NCBI RefSeq assembly: GCF_047314965.1
Contig: NZ_JBLBVK010000043.1
Coordinates: forward strand, 48,593 to 112,592
Source: JAVJUV01 sp047314965
GTDB lineage: Bacteria; Pseudomonadota; Alphaproteobacteria; Rhodobacterales; Rhodobacteraceae
Direction: 5' to 3'
DNA length: 64,000 nucleotides
The stretch's first letter is position 1. Each line of letters opens with the position of its first letter. This document shows positions 53,036 to 62,508 of the stretch, in pieces. The notes under the pieces were generated by a model. That model did not search any database. It worked only from the letters and a program-made list of their open reading frames with translations, and was not told the DNA's origin. A program made the translations under genes and the position numbers.

Positions 53036-55126
53036 TCAGGCCGCGAAATCAAAGTCGGATGCATCGATGACACCCAGAAAACCGGTCAGGATGATCGTTT
53101 CAGACCCTGCGGTGATCGTCGTGGAAACCCCGGCTTGATCAATCGTCAGATCGCCGAAGCCGTTTATGCCGGCAATTCCACTCAAATTCATGATGTCGAG
53201 GCCGTCCTGCCAATCGTTGATGCGGTCGATTCCGGCGCCATCCGCGAAAACGAAAACGTCGGAACCCGCGCCGCCCAGCATCACATCGTCGCCGCCTGTT
53301 CCGCCGCTGAGGACGTCGTTCCCATCATTGCCAAAGATCGAGTCATTGCCCTGGCCTCCGGTCAGACTGTCATTTCCACCATTCCCGACCAAGAACAGGT
53401 CGGAAAGATACCCGGTCGCATTCACAGTCTCTGCCCCGGCGGCCGCATCCACGCGCTCCAGCAAAGCCCAACTGCTATCGATGTTCAGGACCGATCCAGC
53501 CCGGATCAGCGTTGCCCTGTCATACCCGCCGCCGGCATCGACAACCTTGTCGCCTTCATCATCGAGGTAGAAGAAATCGTCTCCCGGGCCTCCCCAATAC
53601 TGATCGGCACCTGCATCTCCCCACATGAAGGTTTGCCCGCTGCCGGCAATCAGAGTGTCATCGCCGGCATTGCCGAACAGAAGTGTTGTGCCTGCGCCTC
53701 CGGTAATCCGGTCGTTTCCGGCGTTGCCGTTTATGCTGATGTCATCAGAATAGGCGCTGGCGTCTACCGTGTCGTTCCCCGGCGACAGGTTCAGCCTTTC
53801 CACAGCATCCCAGCCTGCCAGAGAAAGACTTATGCCCGACACACCCGGCGCAATCCGAGCACGGTCAAGACCGCTACCCCCGATGGCGATATCTCCGTTC
53901 TCCGATATGAAGAACACATCGTCTCCGGGCCCACCATCCATGAAGTCCGCGCCCAGATCCCCGGCCAGGACATCCGCTCCGTCGTTCCCGACCAGACTGT
54001 CAGAACCCGCATTGCCGAATAGCTGATCGTCACCAGAACCGCCGATCAGTGTATCGTCACCGTCATCGCCCTGAACCCGGACACCATTCAAAAACGTGCT
54101 GGCATCAATGCGGTCGCTTCCACCTCCCCCGTCGATCCGCTCGACACCGGACCAGCCCGATACGGAAATATCCAACCCGGCATCTGTATCGATCACGGCC
54201 CGGTCGAAACCGTCACCGCCCAGAAAAACATCACCGGGATTTTCGATATAGGCGTAGTCATTGCCCGCGCCGCCCTCGATCCGATCCGCTCCCGAATTTC
54301 CGAACAGAAAATCCCTCTTCGATCCGCCGATCAGAGTATCGGCGCCGTCACCTCCGCTCAGCGTGTCTTCCTCAAGCCCTCCGACAAGACGGTCCGCGCC
54401 ACCTTGACCTTGGAGGTTGACGGCACCACCGACCCCCGAAGCATCAACCGTATCGTTTCCGCTCCCGCCAGTGACGCGTTCCACGCTGACCCAGCTCGCC
54501 AGCGACACGGAGAGTCCAAGCGGCGTATCGATGACCACCCGATCGTTCCCGTCTCCGCCGTTCACGATATCCCCGGCATTGTCCACAAAGATCAGGTCGT
54601 CTCCCGGCCCGGCATCCAGACTGTCGGCGCCCGAACCGCCGATCAGGGTGTCCGCACCGGCGCCGGAAACCAGCGTATCAGCCTCCCCAAAGCCATTAAG
54701 CGAGTCATCACCACTATCGGAAATCAGAACGTTTGCGTCGGAAGAACCGACAAGGACGCCATCGACAGGCCCAATCAGAGTGAAATTCTCGATACCCTGA
54801 AGGGTATCAACACCCACGCCCGGCATTTCTTCGTGAAAATGCGTTCCGGTCGTCAGGTTCAGGTAAACGGAAACGCTCCCTCGTGGAGCGGCAGACAGGT
54901 CTTCCACAAGCGCATCCGTGCCGGTTCCCCCATCAACGAAATCGCTGCCATCCCCGGGCCCGGTTGCCAGATAGATCGTGTCATCGTCAGCATCCCCGAA
55001 GACGCTATCATCACCACTGCCATCGAAGATAACATCGTTGCCATTCCCGCCCGATACGATGTCGTTGCCGGAGCCGGCAAAGATAGTGTCATTGCCATCG
55101 CCGCCGTTGATCGTGTCGTTGCTCAT
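53036..55126 (-). CDS. RTX calcium-binding protein with 114-residue super-repeat
   Basis: 696 residues rich in GGxGxDxLxxG nonapeptides from residue 8 to about 625. Superimposed on this is a longer period: a W-x2-VER-type element recurs with tryptophans at 212, 325, 439 and 553. There is no N-terminal signal; the hydrophobic, aspartate-ending C-terminus (ILTGFLGVIDASDFDFAA) suits type I secretion, whose ABC/MFP genes are not in the window. It is probably a secreted Ca-dependent surface or matrix protein. Its place among capsule genes suggests association with the polysaccharide. Confidence 0.87.
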   Translation of the reverse strand: MSNDTINGGDGNDTIFAGSGNDIVSGGNGNDVIFDGSGDDSVFGDADDDTIYLATGPGDGSDFVDGGTGTDALVEDLSAAPRGSVSVYLNLTTGTHFHEEMPGVGVDTLQGIENFTLIGPVDGVLVGSSDANVLISDSGDDSLNGFGEADTLVSGAGADTLIGGSGADSLDAGPGDDLIFVDNAGDIVNGGDGNDRVVIDTPLGLSVSLASWVSVERVTGGSGNDTVDASGVGGAVNLQGQGGADRLVGGLEEDTLSGGDGADTLIGGSKRDFLFGNSGADRIEGGAGNDYAYIENPGDVFLGGDGFDRAVIDTDAGLDISVSGWSGVERIDGGGGSDRIDASTFLNGVRVQGDDGDDTLIGGSGDDQLFGNAGSDSLVGNDGADVLAGDLGADFMDGGPGDDVFFISENGDIAIGGSGLDRARIAPGVSGISLSLAGWDAVERLNLSPGNDTVDASAYSDDISINGNAGNDRITGGAGTTLLFGNAGDDTLIAGSGQTFMWGDAGADQYWGGPGDDFFYLDDEGDKVVDAGGGYDRATLIRAGSVLNIDSSWALLERVDAAAGAETVNATGYLSDLFLVGNGGNDSLTGGQGNDSIFGNDGNDVLSGGTGGDDVMLGGAGSDVFVFADGAGIDRINDWQDGLDIMNLSGIAGINGFGDLTIDQAGVSTTITAGSETIILTGFLGVIDASDFDFAA

Positions 55127-55185
55127 GCCTGCCCCGGTCCTGCAAATCGCACCGACCTTATGACTCAGGGATGGTTAACGCCGGG

Positions 55186-56397
55186 TTACTTGGCCTGCAC
55201 GGCGCTCTCGATAAGCGCCTTCTGTTTCCCAAGACAATCGGCAAGCGCAAAGCGCGACACAACAGTTTCACGTGCGGCGCTCCGGATCGCATCGACGTCC
55301 TTCCGCAATGCCAGCGCATCGCTGACCCGCGCAGCGATTGCGTCAGCATCGAAGAACGGCACAAGCCAGCCATTCACGCCGTCCTCGATCACCTCCTCGA
55401 CAGGCGGCGTGGCCGAACCGAGTACGAAGGCACCGGCTGCCATGGCCTCAAGCATCGACCAGCTCAGAACGAAAGGATAGGTCAGGTAAACATGCACGGA
55501 CGAAACCTGAAGCAGGCTCAGGTAGTCACGATAGGGAATCCGTCCTGTGAAATGCACCCTGTCCGGCAATGGACCAACCTCGGCCTGCATGACCTCTCGC
55601 CAGCAACCGCCCTCCTTCGGTCGCCCGCCGTAGCTTACCTCGTCACCACCAACCACGACGACCTGTGCATCCAGTCTTGCCTCAAGGATTGCGGGCAAGG
55701 CCCGCATGAAACTGTGGAACCCCCTATACGGCTCAAGGTTTCGCGACACATAGGTCAGCACTTCATCACTTCGGCTCAGTTCAGATCCTCCCGGCAATCT
55801 GAAGCGTGCAGTCGCGTCCGGTTGGATCTGTTCGACGTCAATCCCATCATGGATGACCCGGATCTTGTCTTGATAGGCTTTCGGGAACTGAGCTCTTTGC
55901 CACTCGGTAGGGCTGTAAGCCAGATCGGCAGCCTCGATTGCCAGCAAATGCTGCGCAGAGCGCGCCCTCGCACGCAATACCGCGTCAGGCCCGGTGGAAA
56001 ACTCTGCATCGAAACCGACATCGGAACCAAGCCCGTTGTAGTAGAACTCGGACAGTGAAATCAGCGGCGCTTCAGGCCAGACATCCTTGAGAAAGAGCGT
56101 CTCTCCCCAGCCTGGATTTCCGATCATCGCATCCGGCATGAACCCTTTCTGACGCAGCGCGAAACCCGTTCGGGCCACAGCCTGAGCATTCAGAACTGCA
56201 GCCTCTGTGCCGGCCAGATAGGGATGAATCTTCGGCGTCACCTTCCGGTGCGGCTCATACTCAACCTTCTTCACTCCCGCAGGCGTCGGTTTATTCTTTT
56301 GACTGATGAACACGACTTCATGGCCCTCGGCCGCAAGCGCAGGAGCCAAGTATTTGAATTGTCCGGGACAATTCTGATGTACAAAAAGAAATCTCAC
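55186..56397 (-). CDS. Glycosyltransferase family 4
   Basis: 403 residues from a GTG. GT-B fold: MRFLFVHQNCPGQFKYLAPAL with an N-terminal glycine-rich start, central IRVIHDGIDVEQIQPD, TYVSRNLEPYRGFHSFMRALP and a C-terminal donor site FVLSWSMLEAMAAGAFVLGS (EX7E-like). This layout is typical of cytoplasmic polysaccharide glycosyltransferases using nucleotide sugars. It heads the minus-strand run 48326-56397, 60 bp from the RTX gene. Confidence 0.87.
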   Translation of the reverse strand: MRFLFVHQNCPGQFKYLAPALAAEGHEVVFISQKNKPTPAGVKKVEYEPHRKVTPKIHPYLAGTEAAVLNAQAVARTGFALRQKGFMPDAMIGNPGWGETLFLKDVWPEAPLISLSEFYYNGLGSDVGFDAEFSTGPDAVLRARARSAQHLLAIEAADLAYSPTEWQRAQFPKAYQDKIRVIHDGIDVEQIQPDATARFRLPGGSELSRSDEVLTYVSRNLEPYRGFHSFMRALPAILEARLDAQVVVVGGDEVSYGGRPKEGGCWREVMQAEVGPLPDRVHFTGRIPYRDYLSLLQVSSVHVYLTYPFVLSWSMLEAMAAGAFVLGSATPPVEEVIEDGVNGWLVPFFDADAIAARVSDALALRKDVDAIRSAARETVVSRFALADCLGKQKALIESAVQAK

Positions 56398-56533
56398 TCA
56401 GAGCGACCAAATATCCGTTGATCCATAGTCCAACAATAATCCTGATTAAGTCAATTTAACGACGCATTCTCTTTATCAACTCTAGATTGTCGTTGCCGAG
56501 TGAAGTCGCGCTTGATGACAGGGGATGAGATAA

Positions 56534-57160
56534 ATGAATGCGTTTGGCGCAGAGCTTTGGGGAGCACCTGGCTCTTCACGACCCAGTTCGCAGTTACGGC
56601 TGCGGAAGACCAATTGGGGTTTCGCGGTAACAGACACTTCGGACCGCATTCACGGCAATGCTCTTGAGAAAGGGCTGAAGGCAATGGGCGTGTTCCTAAT
56701 GCCCCTCGGCGCACTACTTCTCCTCTTTCCCGGCACTTCAGCCGCAAAAGACGGTTCAATGACCGTGAACATCGGCTTGGCCATTGCCATGGCGCTCGTC
56801 GGCTTCGCCCTGTTCACATATGCAACCCGCGGTCTGGGCAAAGAGTTGCGGGTCGATCCCTACAAAAGGGAGGTCAAGGTCGGCTCCGTCAATTCGAAAG
56901 GGAACTTCTCGCTTCGGAAGACCTATTCGGCGAACGATGCTCAAAGTTTCTTCCTGATCCGAGCTTCATCGCCCAACCCGGCCAAACTGTGCATGCGCAC
57001 CAAGAAAGGTGGCCATGTCATAAAGCTGATGAATGGGACCGAAGAGGAACTCGTTCCCATTCTCGAGCGGATCAGCGAGGCTCTCCGCCCCAAACACATG
57101 GCGAACAAACGGGTCCGTACCCGCGTCACCGGAGCCTTCATTCACGCAACGTTCGGTTGA
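56534..57160 (+). CDS. Hypothetical membrane protein
   Basis: 208 residues. Two membrane segments are visible (GVFLMPLGALLLLFPG and IGLAIAMALVGFALFTYA, about 51-93), followed by a soluble basic domain (LRVDPYKREVKVGSVNSKG, LIRASSPNPAKLCMRTKKGG) that looks like a PH-like or similar small beta domain. I do not recognise a family. The stop is two bases before the tRNA-Arg fragment, so it is the last chromosomal gene before the integrated element. Confidence 0.6.
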   Translation: MNAFGAELWGAPGSSRPSSQLRLRKTNWGFAVTDTSDRIHGNALEKGLKAMGVFLMPLGALLLLFPGTSAAKDGSMTVNIGLAIAMALVGFALFTYATRGLGKELRVDPYKREVKVGSVNSKGNFSLRKTYSANDAQSFFLIRASSPNPAKLCMRTKKGGHVIKLMNGTEEELVPILERISEALRPKHMANKRVRTRVTGAFIHATFG

Positions 57161-57162
57161 TA

Positions 57163-57210
57163 TGGCGATCCCGCGAGGACTCGAACCCCGAACCTGCTGA
57201 TTAGAAGTCT
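57163..57210 (-). other. tRNA-Arg(UCU) 3' half: attachment-site copy
   Basis: Read on the minus strand, these 48 nt form the 3' part of a tRNA: end of the anticodon stem, loop CTTCTAA (anticodon TCT), stem TCAGC, a 5-nt variable loop, T arm CGGGG-TTCGAGT-CCTCG, acceptor strand CGGGATC, G73 and CCA. No D arm or 5' acceptor strand precedes it: the bases to the right of 57210 do not pair. This is the att core left when an element integrates in a tRNA gene; by this geometry the element lies to the right. Confidence 0.8.
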
Positions 57211-57366
57211 TACGGAATTGACTTCGATCTGTTCCTAAGCAGTCCGCTAGACTTCATTTTTCCCCAATTTCATTGGAAATGAAGGCAATCTTAACTTCGA
57301 TACTGCTCTTCACATCTCGCAGCAACTTGCTTACCTAGTGCTTACCCAAGTTCCGGCGAGCCTTCA

Positions 57367-58542
57367 ATGCCTGTCAAGCGCCTGACCAAAACCATTGTCG
57401 ATCGGACGCCGACTCCGAACAGGGACACGATCTTTTGGGACGAAGGGTTGCCAGGTTTCGGACTGCGCGTGAAAACGACTGGCGTGAAGAGCTTCGTTGT
57501 GCAGTATCGCAATCGGAATACGGGGAGATCGAAGCGGAAAACGCTCGGTCGTTACGGACCAACACTCTCGCTGCATGAGGCGCGCGATATGGCTAGGGCC
57601 CTGTTGGCCGATGTCGTGCGCGGTGAAGACCCGGTCGCACACTCTCAAGCACTTCGCCAGTCACCAACCGTCGCTGATCTTGCCGAGCAGTACATGACCG
57701 AGCATGCGGTTCCGAAGAAGCGCCCTAGTAGTGTTCGGAACGACCGGTCTATGCTCGACAATTGCATCTTGCCGAAATTCGGCAGGCTTCGCGCCGTCGA
57801 AGTGACACACACCGACATTCAAAAACTTCACAACAAAATGCGCGAAACGCCGTATCAGGCAAACCGGACGCTCGCATTGCTGTCAAAGATGTTTGAGCTT
57901 TCGATCCGATGGGGCATGCGCTCGGACAATCCGGCACGGGGCGTCGAGAAGTATACCGAGGAGAAACGGGACCGCTGGCTGTCGGACGAAGAGCTAGGAA
58001 GGCTCCTTTCGGCGTTATCCAAGCATCCCAATCGGGTGGCGGCCAATGCAGTTCGTCTTCAGTTGCTAACAGGCGCCAGGATCGGAGAGGTTCTGACGGC
58101 TCAATGGACAGATTTCGATCTGGACCGTGGTGTATGGACGAAGCCATCGCATCACACAAAACAGAAGCGCCGAGAACACTTGCCCCTGTCGAACGCAGCC
58201 TGCACGCTGCTGCTAAACATGAAGGCAGACCGCTCCGAAGTGACTCAGTGGCTCTTTCCTGGTCAATCTCCGGATCAGCCATACAGAGACCTAAAGGCTT
58301 TCTGGCGCTCGGTCACAAAGTCGGCGGGACTAGAGAACTATCGCATCCACGATAATCGGCACACCCACGCCTCGCACCTCGTCTCAAGCGGGCTAAGCTT
58401 GCCGATCGTTGGACGTCTTCTTGGCCACACCAATCCATCCACGACCCAACGATATGCTCATCTCGCCGACCATCCGCTTCGAGAAGCTGCAGAAGTGATG
58501 GCGGAGAAAGTGCGTCAGAACGATAAATTAGCCCAAGATTGA
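57367..58542 (+). CDS. Tyrosine-type integrase, P4 family
   Basis: 391 residues. An N-terminal DUF4102 arm-binding domain (about 1-90, WDEGLPGFGLRVKTTGVKSF) and a SAM-like core-binding domain (100-190) precede the catalytic domain with R238 (LTGARIGEV), K265, H328-x-x-R331 (HDNRHTHASH), H354 (LLGHTNPSTT) and Y363. All catalytic residues are present, so it should be active. It lies 157 bp from the tRNA-Arg attachment copy and is transcribed away from it. Confidence 0.93.
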   Translation: MPVKRLTKTIVDRTPTPNRDTIFWDEGLPGFGLRVKTTGVKSFVVQYRNRNTGRSKRKTLGRYGPTLSLHEARDMARALLADVVRGEDPVAHSQALRQSPTVADLAEQYMTEHAVPKKRPSSVRNDRSMLDNCILPKFGRLRAVEVTHTDIQKLHNKMRETPYQANRTLALLSKMFELSIRWGMRSDNPARGVEKYTEEKRDRWLSDEELGRLLSALSKHPNRVAANAVRLQLLTGARIGEVLTAQWTDFDLDRGVWTKPSHHTKQKRREHLPLSNAACTLLLNMKADRSEVTQWLFPGQSPDQPYRDLKAFWRSVTKSAGLENYRIHDNRHTHASHLVSSGLSLPIVGRLLGHTNPSTTQRYAHLADHPLREAAEVMAEKVRQNDKLAQD

Positions 58543-58895
58543 ACGACTGCTTCACGGACATCGCGGTCGGGTTGCAGCAAACACATCAGTCGAAAAAGAT
58601 CGGCGTTTGCTTCGAAAGATTGGGTGCTTGCGTATGTCCGCGAAGCGGTATGTGCCCCAATTTAGACGAGCGCTTGGTGATGGAGAAAGCGGGCACTTAG
58701 GGCTGAAACTCGGCGTTGCCGCCAGTCAATGACGGCTTAGAGGGACAGACCGGTCGTCTGACAGAATGACTCAGATTTCCGCTCAGAGCCCGGAGCCGAC
58801 CCGCGGCGAGGACGCTTGTCTGCTGCCCATTTTTTCCGAAGCACGCCGTCTGAAGCGCGAGTCAGCACAAGTTTGCAAACGTCAGATGCGGCAAT
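58543..58895. other. Non-coding spacer in the integrated element
   Basis: Between the integrase and AraC-type regulator. A 63-codon plus-strand frame (58766-58957) overlaps the end of the regulator gene and has no ribosome site. Short AAGCGG-type repeats occur here and again at 63500-63770. I see no gene. Confidence 0.5.
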
Positions 58896-59861
58896 TTACG
58901 AAGGCAAAGCAGACTGCGCGCGGACGTCGGAGGGAGTTTGTTCGTAGCGCGCCTTGAAGCGTCGGTTGAAGTAGGACAGGTCTCCGAACCCCGCTTCCTG
59001 CGATATGGCTGCGACCGTCCAATGCGAATAGCGCGGGCTCAGCAGCATCGCACGGGCCGCTTCGAGCCGCAAAGCAAGCACGAACTCGGTGAACGTCGTT
59101 CCGGCCTCGTCGAAGAGCTTCTGCACGTATCGCGGCGTGACCGCTTGGCTACGGGCGATCTCATGGATCGAGAGGTCGCGGTCGTTCACAAGCGCCGCCT
59201 TGATCGCCTGTAGGCGGGCGGCTTTCAGGCTGCGTTGCACCGCAATCTCCGTGCCCTCGCGCGATGCGCCGATCGCAAGTGCCATGAGGTCGTAAACGTG
59301 GGTGGTGACCACACCTCTCAATTGCGGGTCGGCGATACTAATTGGCAAGGACCTGAGATACGTCTCGAGTAGCGTCAGCGCCACCGTATCGCGTTTGATG
59401 TGGCGTCCGGCGTCGGCGGCCATGTTCTTCGTGAGCGGGGCGAGAGCGGCGTAGGGAACCCGGACCGCGACGTAGTTCATGGCATGGAAGCGGAGGACCG
59501 CCGGCTCGCGATATACCAGCAGGACGGCTTCCCCGTCGTTCGCCTGAGACTGCTTGTTTCGTTGCGCGATGGCGATTGGCCCGCCCGTACTGAGAATGAG
59601 GCAGACGTCGTCCTCCCGGTCAGATAGCAGCTGTGTTGGCCGTTCCAGCGACACGTTCATGCTCGAGACCATGTTGGCGTACCTGAGACCCGGCAGGCCG
59701 TGGACGGTCATTCGTGCATCGATCCGCTGATCCGGATCGGCGTCGAAGCGCAACTGCACTTTGGTTTCAAAGAGCTCACGGAGTTGCGACAATCCCAAGG
59801 ATGGCGCGACGCCGTTCGTAGTTAGTTCGAAAGATGCTCCCCTACGGACCTCGCTCGACAT
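58896..59861 (-). CDS. AraC-family transcriptional regulator
   Basis: 321 residues. The N-terminal domain (about 30-190) resembles AraC_binding_2 sensing domains; the C-terminal 110 residues hold two helix-turn-helix units (SIHEIARSQAVTPRYVQKLF and TVAAISQEAGFGDLSYFNRRF), the second being the AraC signature. The ATG at 59861 follows GGAGG six bases upstream; a GTG 8 codons earlier is less likely. It is divergent from the gene at 60038. The inducer is unknown. Confidence 0.9.
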   Translation of the reverse strand: MSSEVRRGASFELTTNGVAPSLGLSQLRELFETKVQLRFDADPDQRIDARMTVHGLPGLRYANMVSSMNVSLERPTQLLSDREDDVCLILSTGGPIAIAQRNKQSQANDGEAVLLVYREPAVLRFHAMNYVAVRVPYAALAPLTKNMAADAGRHIKRDTVALTLLETYLRSLPISIADPQLRGVVTTHVYDLMALAIGASREGTEIAVQRSLKAARLQAIKAALVNDRDLSIHEIARSQAVTPRYVQKLFDEAGTTFTEFVLALRLEAARAMLLSPRYSHWTVAAISQEAGFGDLSYFNRRFKARYEQTPSDVRAQSALPS

Positions 59862-60037
59862 CGGTGCCTCCACACCAGCCGCCACAAGCTGAAAATACCA
59901 CGGACGGACCTGGTTCCGCTACAGGCAAACTCATCCTCGCCATGGTTCGCACGAGGCATATTGAAGGTTCGCCCACGCCCAAGACCTCCCCGAGGAAATC
60001 CCCCAATGCTCGGGCGATCACGGCATTGGAGGATCAC

Positions 60038-60568
60038 ATGTTTGCTTTTTCAATCCATCGCGGAGTATCGAGCCAACTTCCATCCGTGGCGGCCGCAGTT
60101 GAAAGGCTGCCCCGATCGATATCGGTGCGTTCGAAGTGTCGCCGGTCGCTTGCATTTTGCCCTCACGCTCCTCTAGCGGGGATTAGAGCTGCGACAGGCC
60201 GCATTGCAACTTGCCTTCTAGTCGCAATGCTGGCCGCCGCATCTTCAGCGGCCCAAGACGCGCGTGCCGAACAGCCTGAGCCGGACGAGGCCGACCTCAA
60301 ATACTTCTTCGAATGCTCCGAGTTGGCCAAGATGCAGCTTCTGAGCTTCGACAAAGCGAAAAGCTGCACGCGGGCGTACATGAGCATCAAGCTTTCTTTC
60401 GTGCCCGGCGTAGGCTTCGATGATTTCGATGCGCTGTCAGCGCAGGAAAAGGCCGCCGTCAACAGCTTTGGCTACAAGCGCTACTTGGAGTGGCGCTTGC
60501 GAAATGCCGCGCAGGTCAACGCCCTCGCGGCGACGCCTCGGTCGTCTTCCGTCTCTGCGGAAGATTGA
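60038..60568 (+). CDS. Hypothetical exported or membrane-anchored small protein
   Basis: 176 residues from an ATG with GGAGG five bases upstream, which decides the start over an open frame that runs 68 codons further up. A 45-residue basic leader precedes a hydrophobic stretch (ATCLLVAMLAAASSAAQDARA, trimmed here to its core) ending in a possible signal-peptidase site. The mature part is acidic then helical (ADLKYFFECSELAKMQ), with two cysteines. No family recognised. It is divergent from the AraC regulator, which may control it. Confidence 0.55.
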   Translation: MFAFSIHRGVSSQLPSVAAAVERLPRSISVRSKCRRSLAFCPHAPLAGIRAATGRIATCLLVAMLAAASSAAQDARAEQPEPDEADLKYFFECSELAKMQLLSFDKAKSCTRAYMSIKLSFVPGVGFDDFDALSAQEKAAVNSFGYKRYLEWRLRNAAQVNALAATPRSSSVSAED

Positions 60569-60825
60569 GCGACCTTCGAACTGAGGAGGCCGCGATAAAA
60601 AATCGGCTGCGCTAAGATCGAAAGGATTGGCCGTTTTGTTCGCAGACTGGACATTGAGGTGCGTCGGCAACGCTGCGCACGTTGCGGTGGCATGTCATCT
60701 GCCTAAAACGAGTCCAACTCCATCGGAGACGAGCGGCAGCTTCATCCGCTGAGCGGTCATCGAGCAGTTTCAACCAATCGGTTGCTTCGAGCCCGAAGCT
60801 GACGCAGTCGGTTCGTTGATACAGA

Positions 60826-61254
60826 TTACTTTGGTTGCAAGGTGGACAAATATTCCACAAGCGCAAGAATACGCATGCGAACAAAGGCACGTCGACGGTC
60901 TTCAAAGCCTATCGTGAAACTCTCCATTTCTTCTTCTGCTTGCTCTGAATAACGGAAACCCCAAGCGGGCATGCCTCGGGTTCCATGAACGCCGGACGCT
61001 TCTGTTCCGTCGATCAGGGAGTAGACTTTCGCAACTGGAAAAATGCCGCCGTTGGCTTCGGATAGCCTTGTTAAGTCTGGAACATCTGACTTTAGATACT
61101 CCGCAAGAACGCCACTACCGGTTCCGTCCAAGCCATGGCATTGAGCGCAACTGTTGATGTATTCAAATTCACCCAGCGTGGCCTCTTGCGAGTTCGCTGT
61201 TGACGCGGAGCAAACCAACGCAAACAAGACAATTCCGAGTTTCGAGCCGTTCAT
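60826..61254 (-). CDS. Exported c-type cytochrome, single heme
   Basis: 142 residues. Signal peptide LGIVLFALVCSASTANSQ with likely cleavage after about 22, heme motif CAQCH (36-40) and sixth-ligand methionine in GTRGMPAWGF (M95). It is a small periplasmic electron carrier of the class I type, related to cytochromes that serve oxidases or dehydrogenases. GGAGGTGAAG sets the start at 61254; upstream in-frame starts lie in non-coding DNA. No redox partner is adjacent. Confidence 0.88.
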   Translation of the reverse strand: MNGSKLGIVLFALVCSASTANSQEATLGEFEYINSCAQCHGLDGTGSGVLAEYLKSDVPDLTRLSEANGGIFPVAKVYSLIDGTEASGVHGTRGMPAWGFRYSEQAEEEMESFTIGFEDRRRAFVRMRILALVEYLSTLQPK

Positions 61255-61765
61255 CTTCACCTCCGCCATTTTTTGTTGGTCATACCCTATTAGCCACAAG
61301 TGCAGGCGCAGAGCTTTTAGACTTGTGGACCCGAAGGCGCGTGTCAGCGCCCCTAGAACGGACCGAAGCAAACAGCAGCTTCGTCCCGCGACCCGGTCAT
61401 TCCTGGGTTTTTTACCAGCGTCTGCTCTTGATGGAAGCAGCCGTTCACGCCCAGAACCGCTGATCGTCGCTGTTCGATGGCCGCCCTTCGGTCCATACCA
61501 GTCATCTGACAAAAGCACTCAGATGACTGCGTCGAGCCCATTTCGACGATTTCCGCGGCATGTCCGAATGTCAGCAATGAAGTCGGTCTCGATTCGGAAA
61601 CCGGCATTTCTGCAATCGCCGCGTGCAAGGTTGTCCGTCGACGCAGTTGAGGGCCCAGTCTAACCTTCTTGTCGGAAGCCAGATGCTTCCTGGAACACCC
61701 TGAACTCGGCAGTCTGATCCCTCTTTTCGAGGGCCGATGCCGCTCGACGTGACGAAGGAGACCTC
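61255..61765. other. Non-coding spacer
   Basis: About 510 bp between the cytochrome and the NTF2-like gene. Frames on both strands are shadows without motifs or ribosome sites. It must contain the promoters of both divergent genes; I see no clear consensus elements. Confidence 0.5.
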
Positions 61766-62185
61766 ATGATGATCTACACCGAAATGGAGGCGGCAATGCG
61801 TGCGGACGATGCCGATCGCTACGCCGCACTTCTGGCGGAGGATTTCGAGTATGTCCGCCACAAATCTCACGACACAATTGACCGCAACGCTATGCGCGAT
61901 CTGCTGAGAAAGGTCTGGCGTCCCGGCAATCGCACCATCGAGGATATGCGTTGCCTCTACGAGAACGACGACATCCTTGTCGTCCATATGACCTTGTCCT
62001 TCGCCAGCGGATCGCGCGAGGGCGCCATGATCGTCCACCAAAAGCGCGACGGCCGGATCGTGCGGATCGAGTCCGGCGTCTCGGACCTTTCTGGCGGGGC
62101 AGGCACATCGACGCCGCCGAAACCGGTTCAGGCACCGGCAGAGGCATACGCAAACGGTCAAATTTCTCACGAAACGAGCTCATGA
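61766..62185 (+). CDS. NTF2/SnoaL-like small protein (DUF4440 type)
   Basis: 139 residues. The opening MMIYTEMEAAMRADDADRYAALLAEDFEYVRH is the helix-plus-aspartate start of DUF4440/SnoaL-like cone-shaped folds (shown here only as a landmark), followed by RNAMRDLLRK and DDILVVHMTLSFASGSREG. Such proteins act as small isomerases, cyclases or ligand-binding modules. AAGGAGAC lies before the ATG. The stop region overlaps a possible upstream start of the next gene, so the two are probably one transcript. Confidence 0.7.
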   Translation: MMIYTEMEAAMRADDADRYAALLAEDFEYVRHKSHDTIDRNAMRDLLRKVWRPGNRTIEDMRCLYENDDILVVHMTLSFASGSREGAMIVHQKRDGRIVRIESGVSDLSGGAGTSTPPKPVQAPAEAYANGQISHETSS

Positions 62186-62202
62186 AACGAAAGGAAAATC
62201 CC

Positions 62203-62490
62203 ATGCCCTACGTCATTTCTCATTTCTTCCCGTCCGGTACCGCCGCGCAGTATGAAGCCGCCATGCGGGCGATGAACGGAGACCTAGGCCGCATCCCGGA
62301 CGGCCAGATCGCCCATGTAGCAGGACCGGTCCCCGGCGGCTTCCAGGTGATCGCCATCCAGGACTCCAAGGAAAGTTGGAATCGCTTCATGACCGAAGTA
62401 TTCACCCCTGTCATGGGGCGTGGTGTCGAAGGCAGCTTCACCGCGCCGCCGACGGAACTGGAATTCGAAGCGACTCACTTCTATCGCTGA
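62203..62490 (+). CDS. Small alpha+beta-barrel-like protein, uncharacterised
   Basis: 95 residues (MPYVISHFFPSGTAAQYEAA...), with an AAAGGAAAATCCC ribosome site; an ATG at 62182 overlapping the previous stop (ATGA) is an alternative that adds seven residues. The spacing of short strands and helices and the ending ELEFEATHFYR suggest a dimeric alpha+beta-barrel (ABM- or EthD-like) domain, but the family is not certain. It is co-transcribed with the NTF2-like gene and convergent with the LysR regulator. Confidence 0.6.
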   Translation: MPYVISHFFPSGTAAQYEAAMRAMNGDLGRIPDGQIAHVAGPVPGGFQVIAIQDSKESWNRFMTEVFTPVMGRGVEGSFTAPPTELEFEATHFYR

Positions 62491-62508
62491 GGCCCGACAC
62501 TCAAAGCA

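Noticed and set aside
57163..57240. Complete tRNA gene near 57200
   Set aside because: Only the 3' half folds; no D arm or 5' acceptor strand is present, so it is an attachment-site remnant.
58766..58957. 63-codon frame between integrase and AraC regulator
   Set aside because: Overlaps the regulator 3' end, no ribosome site, composition not protein-like.
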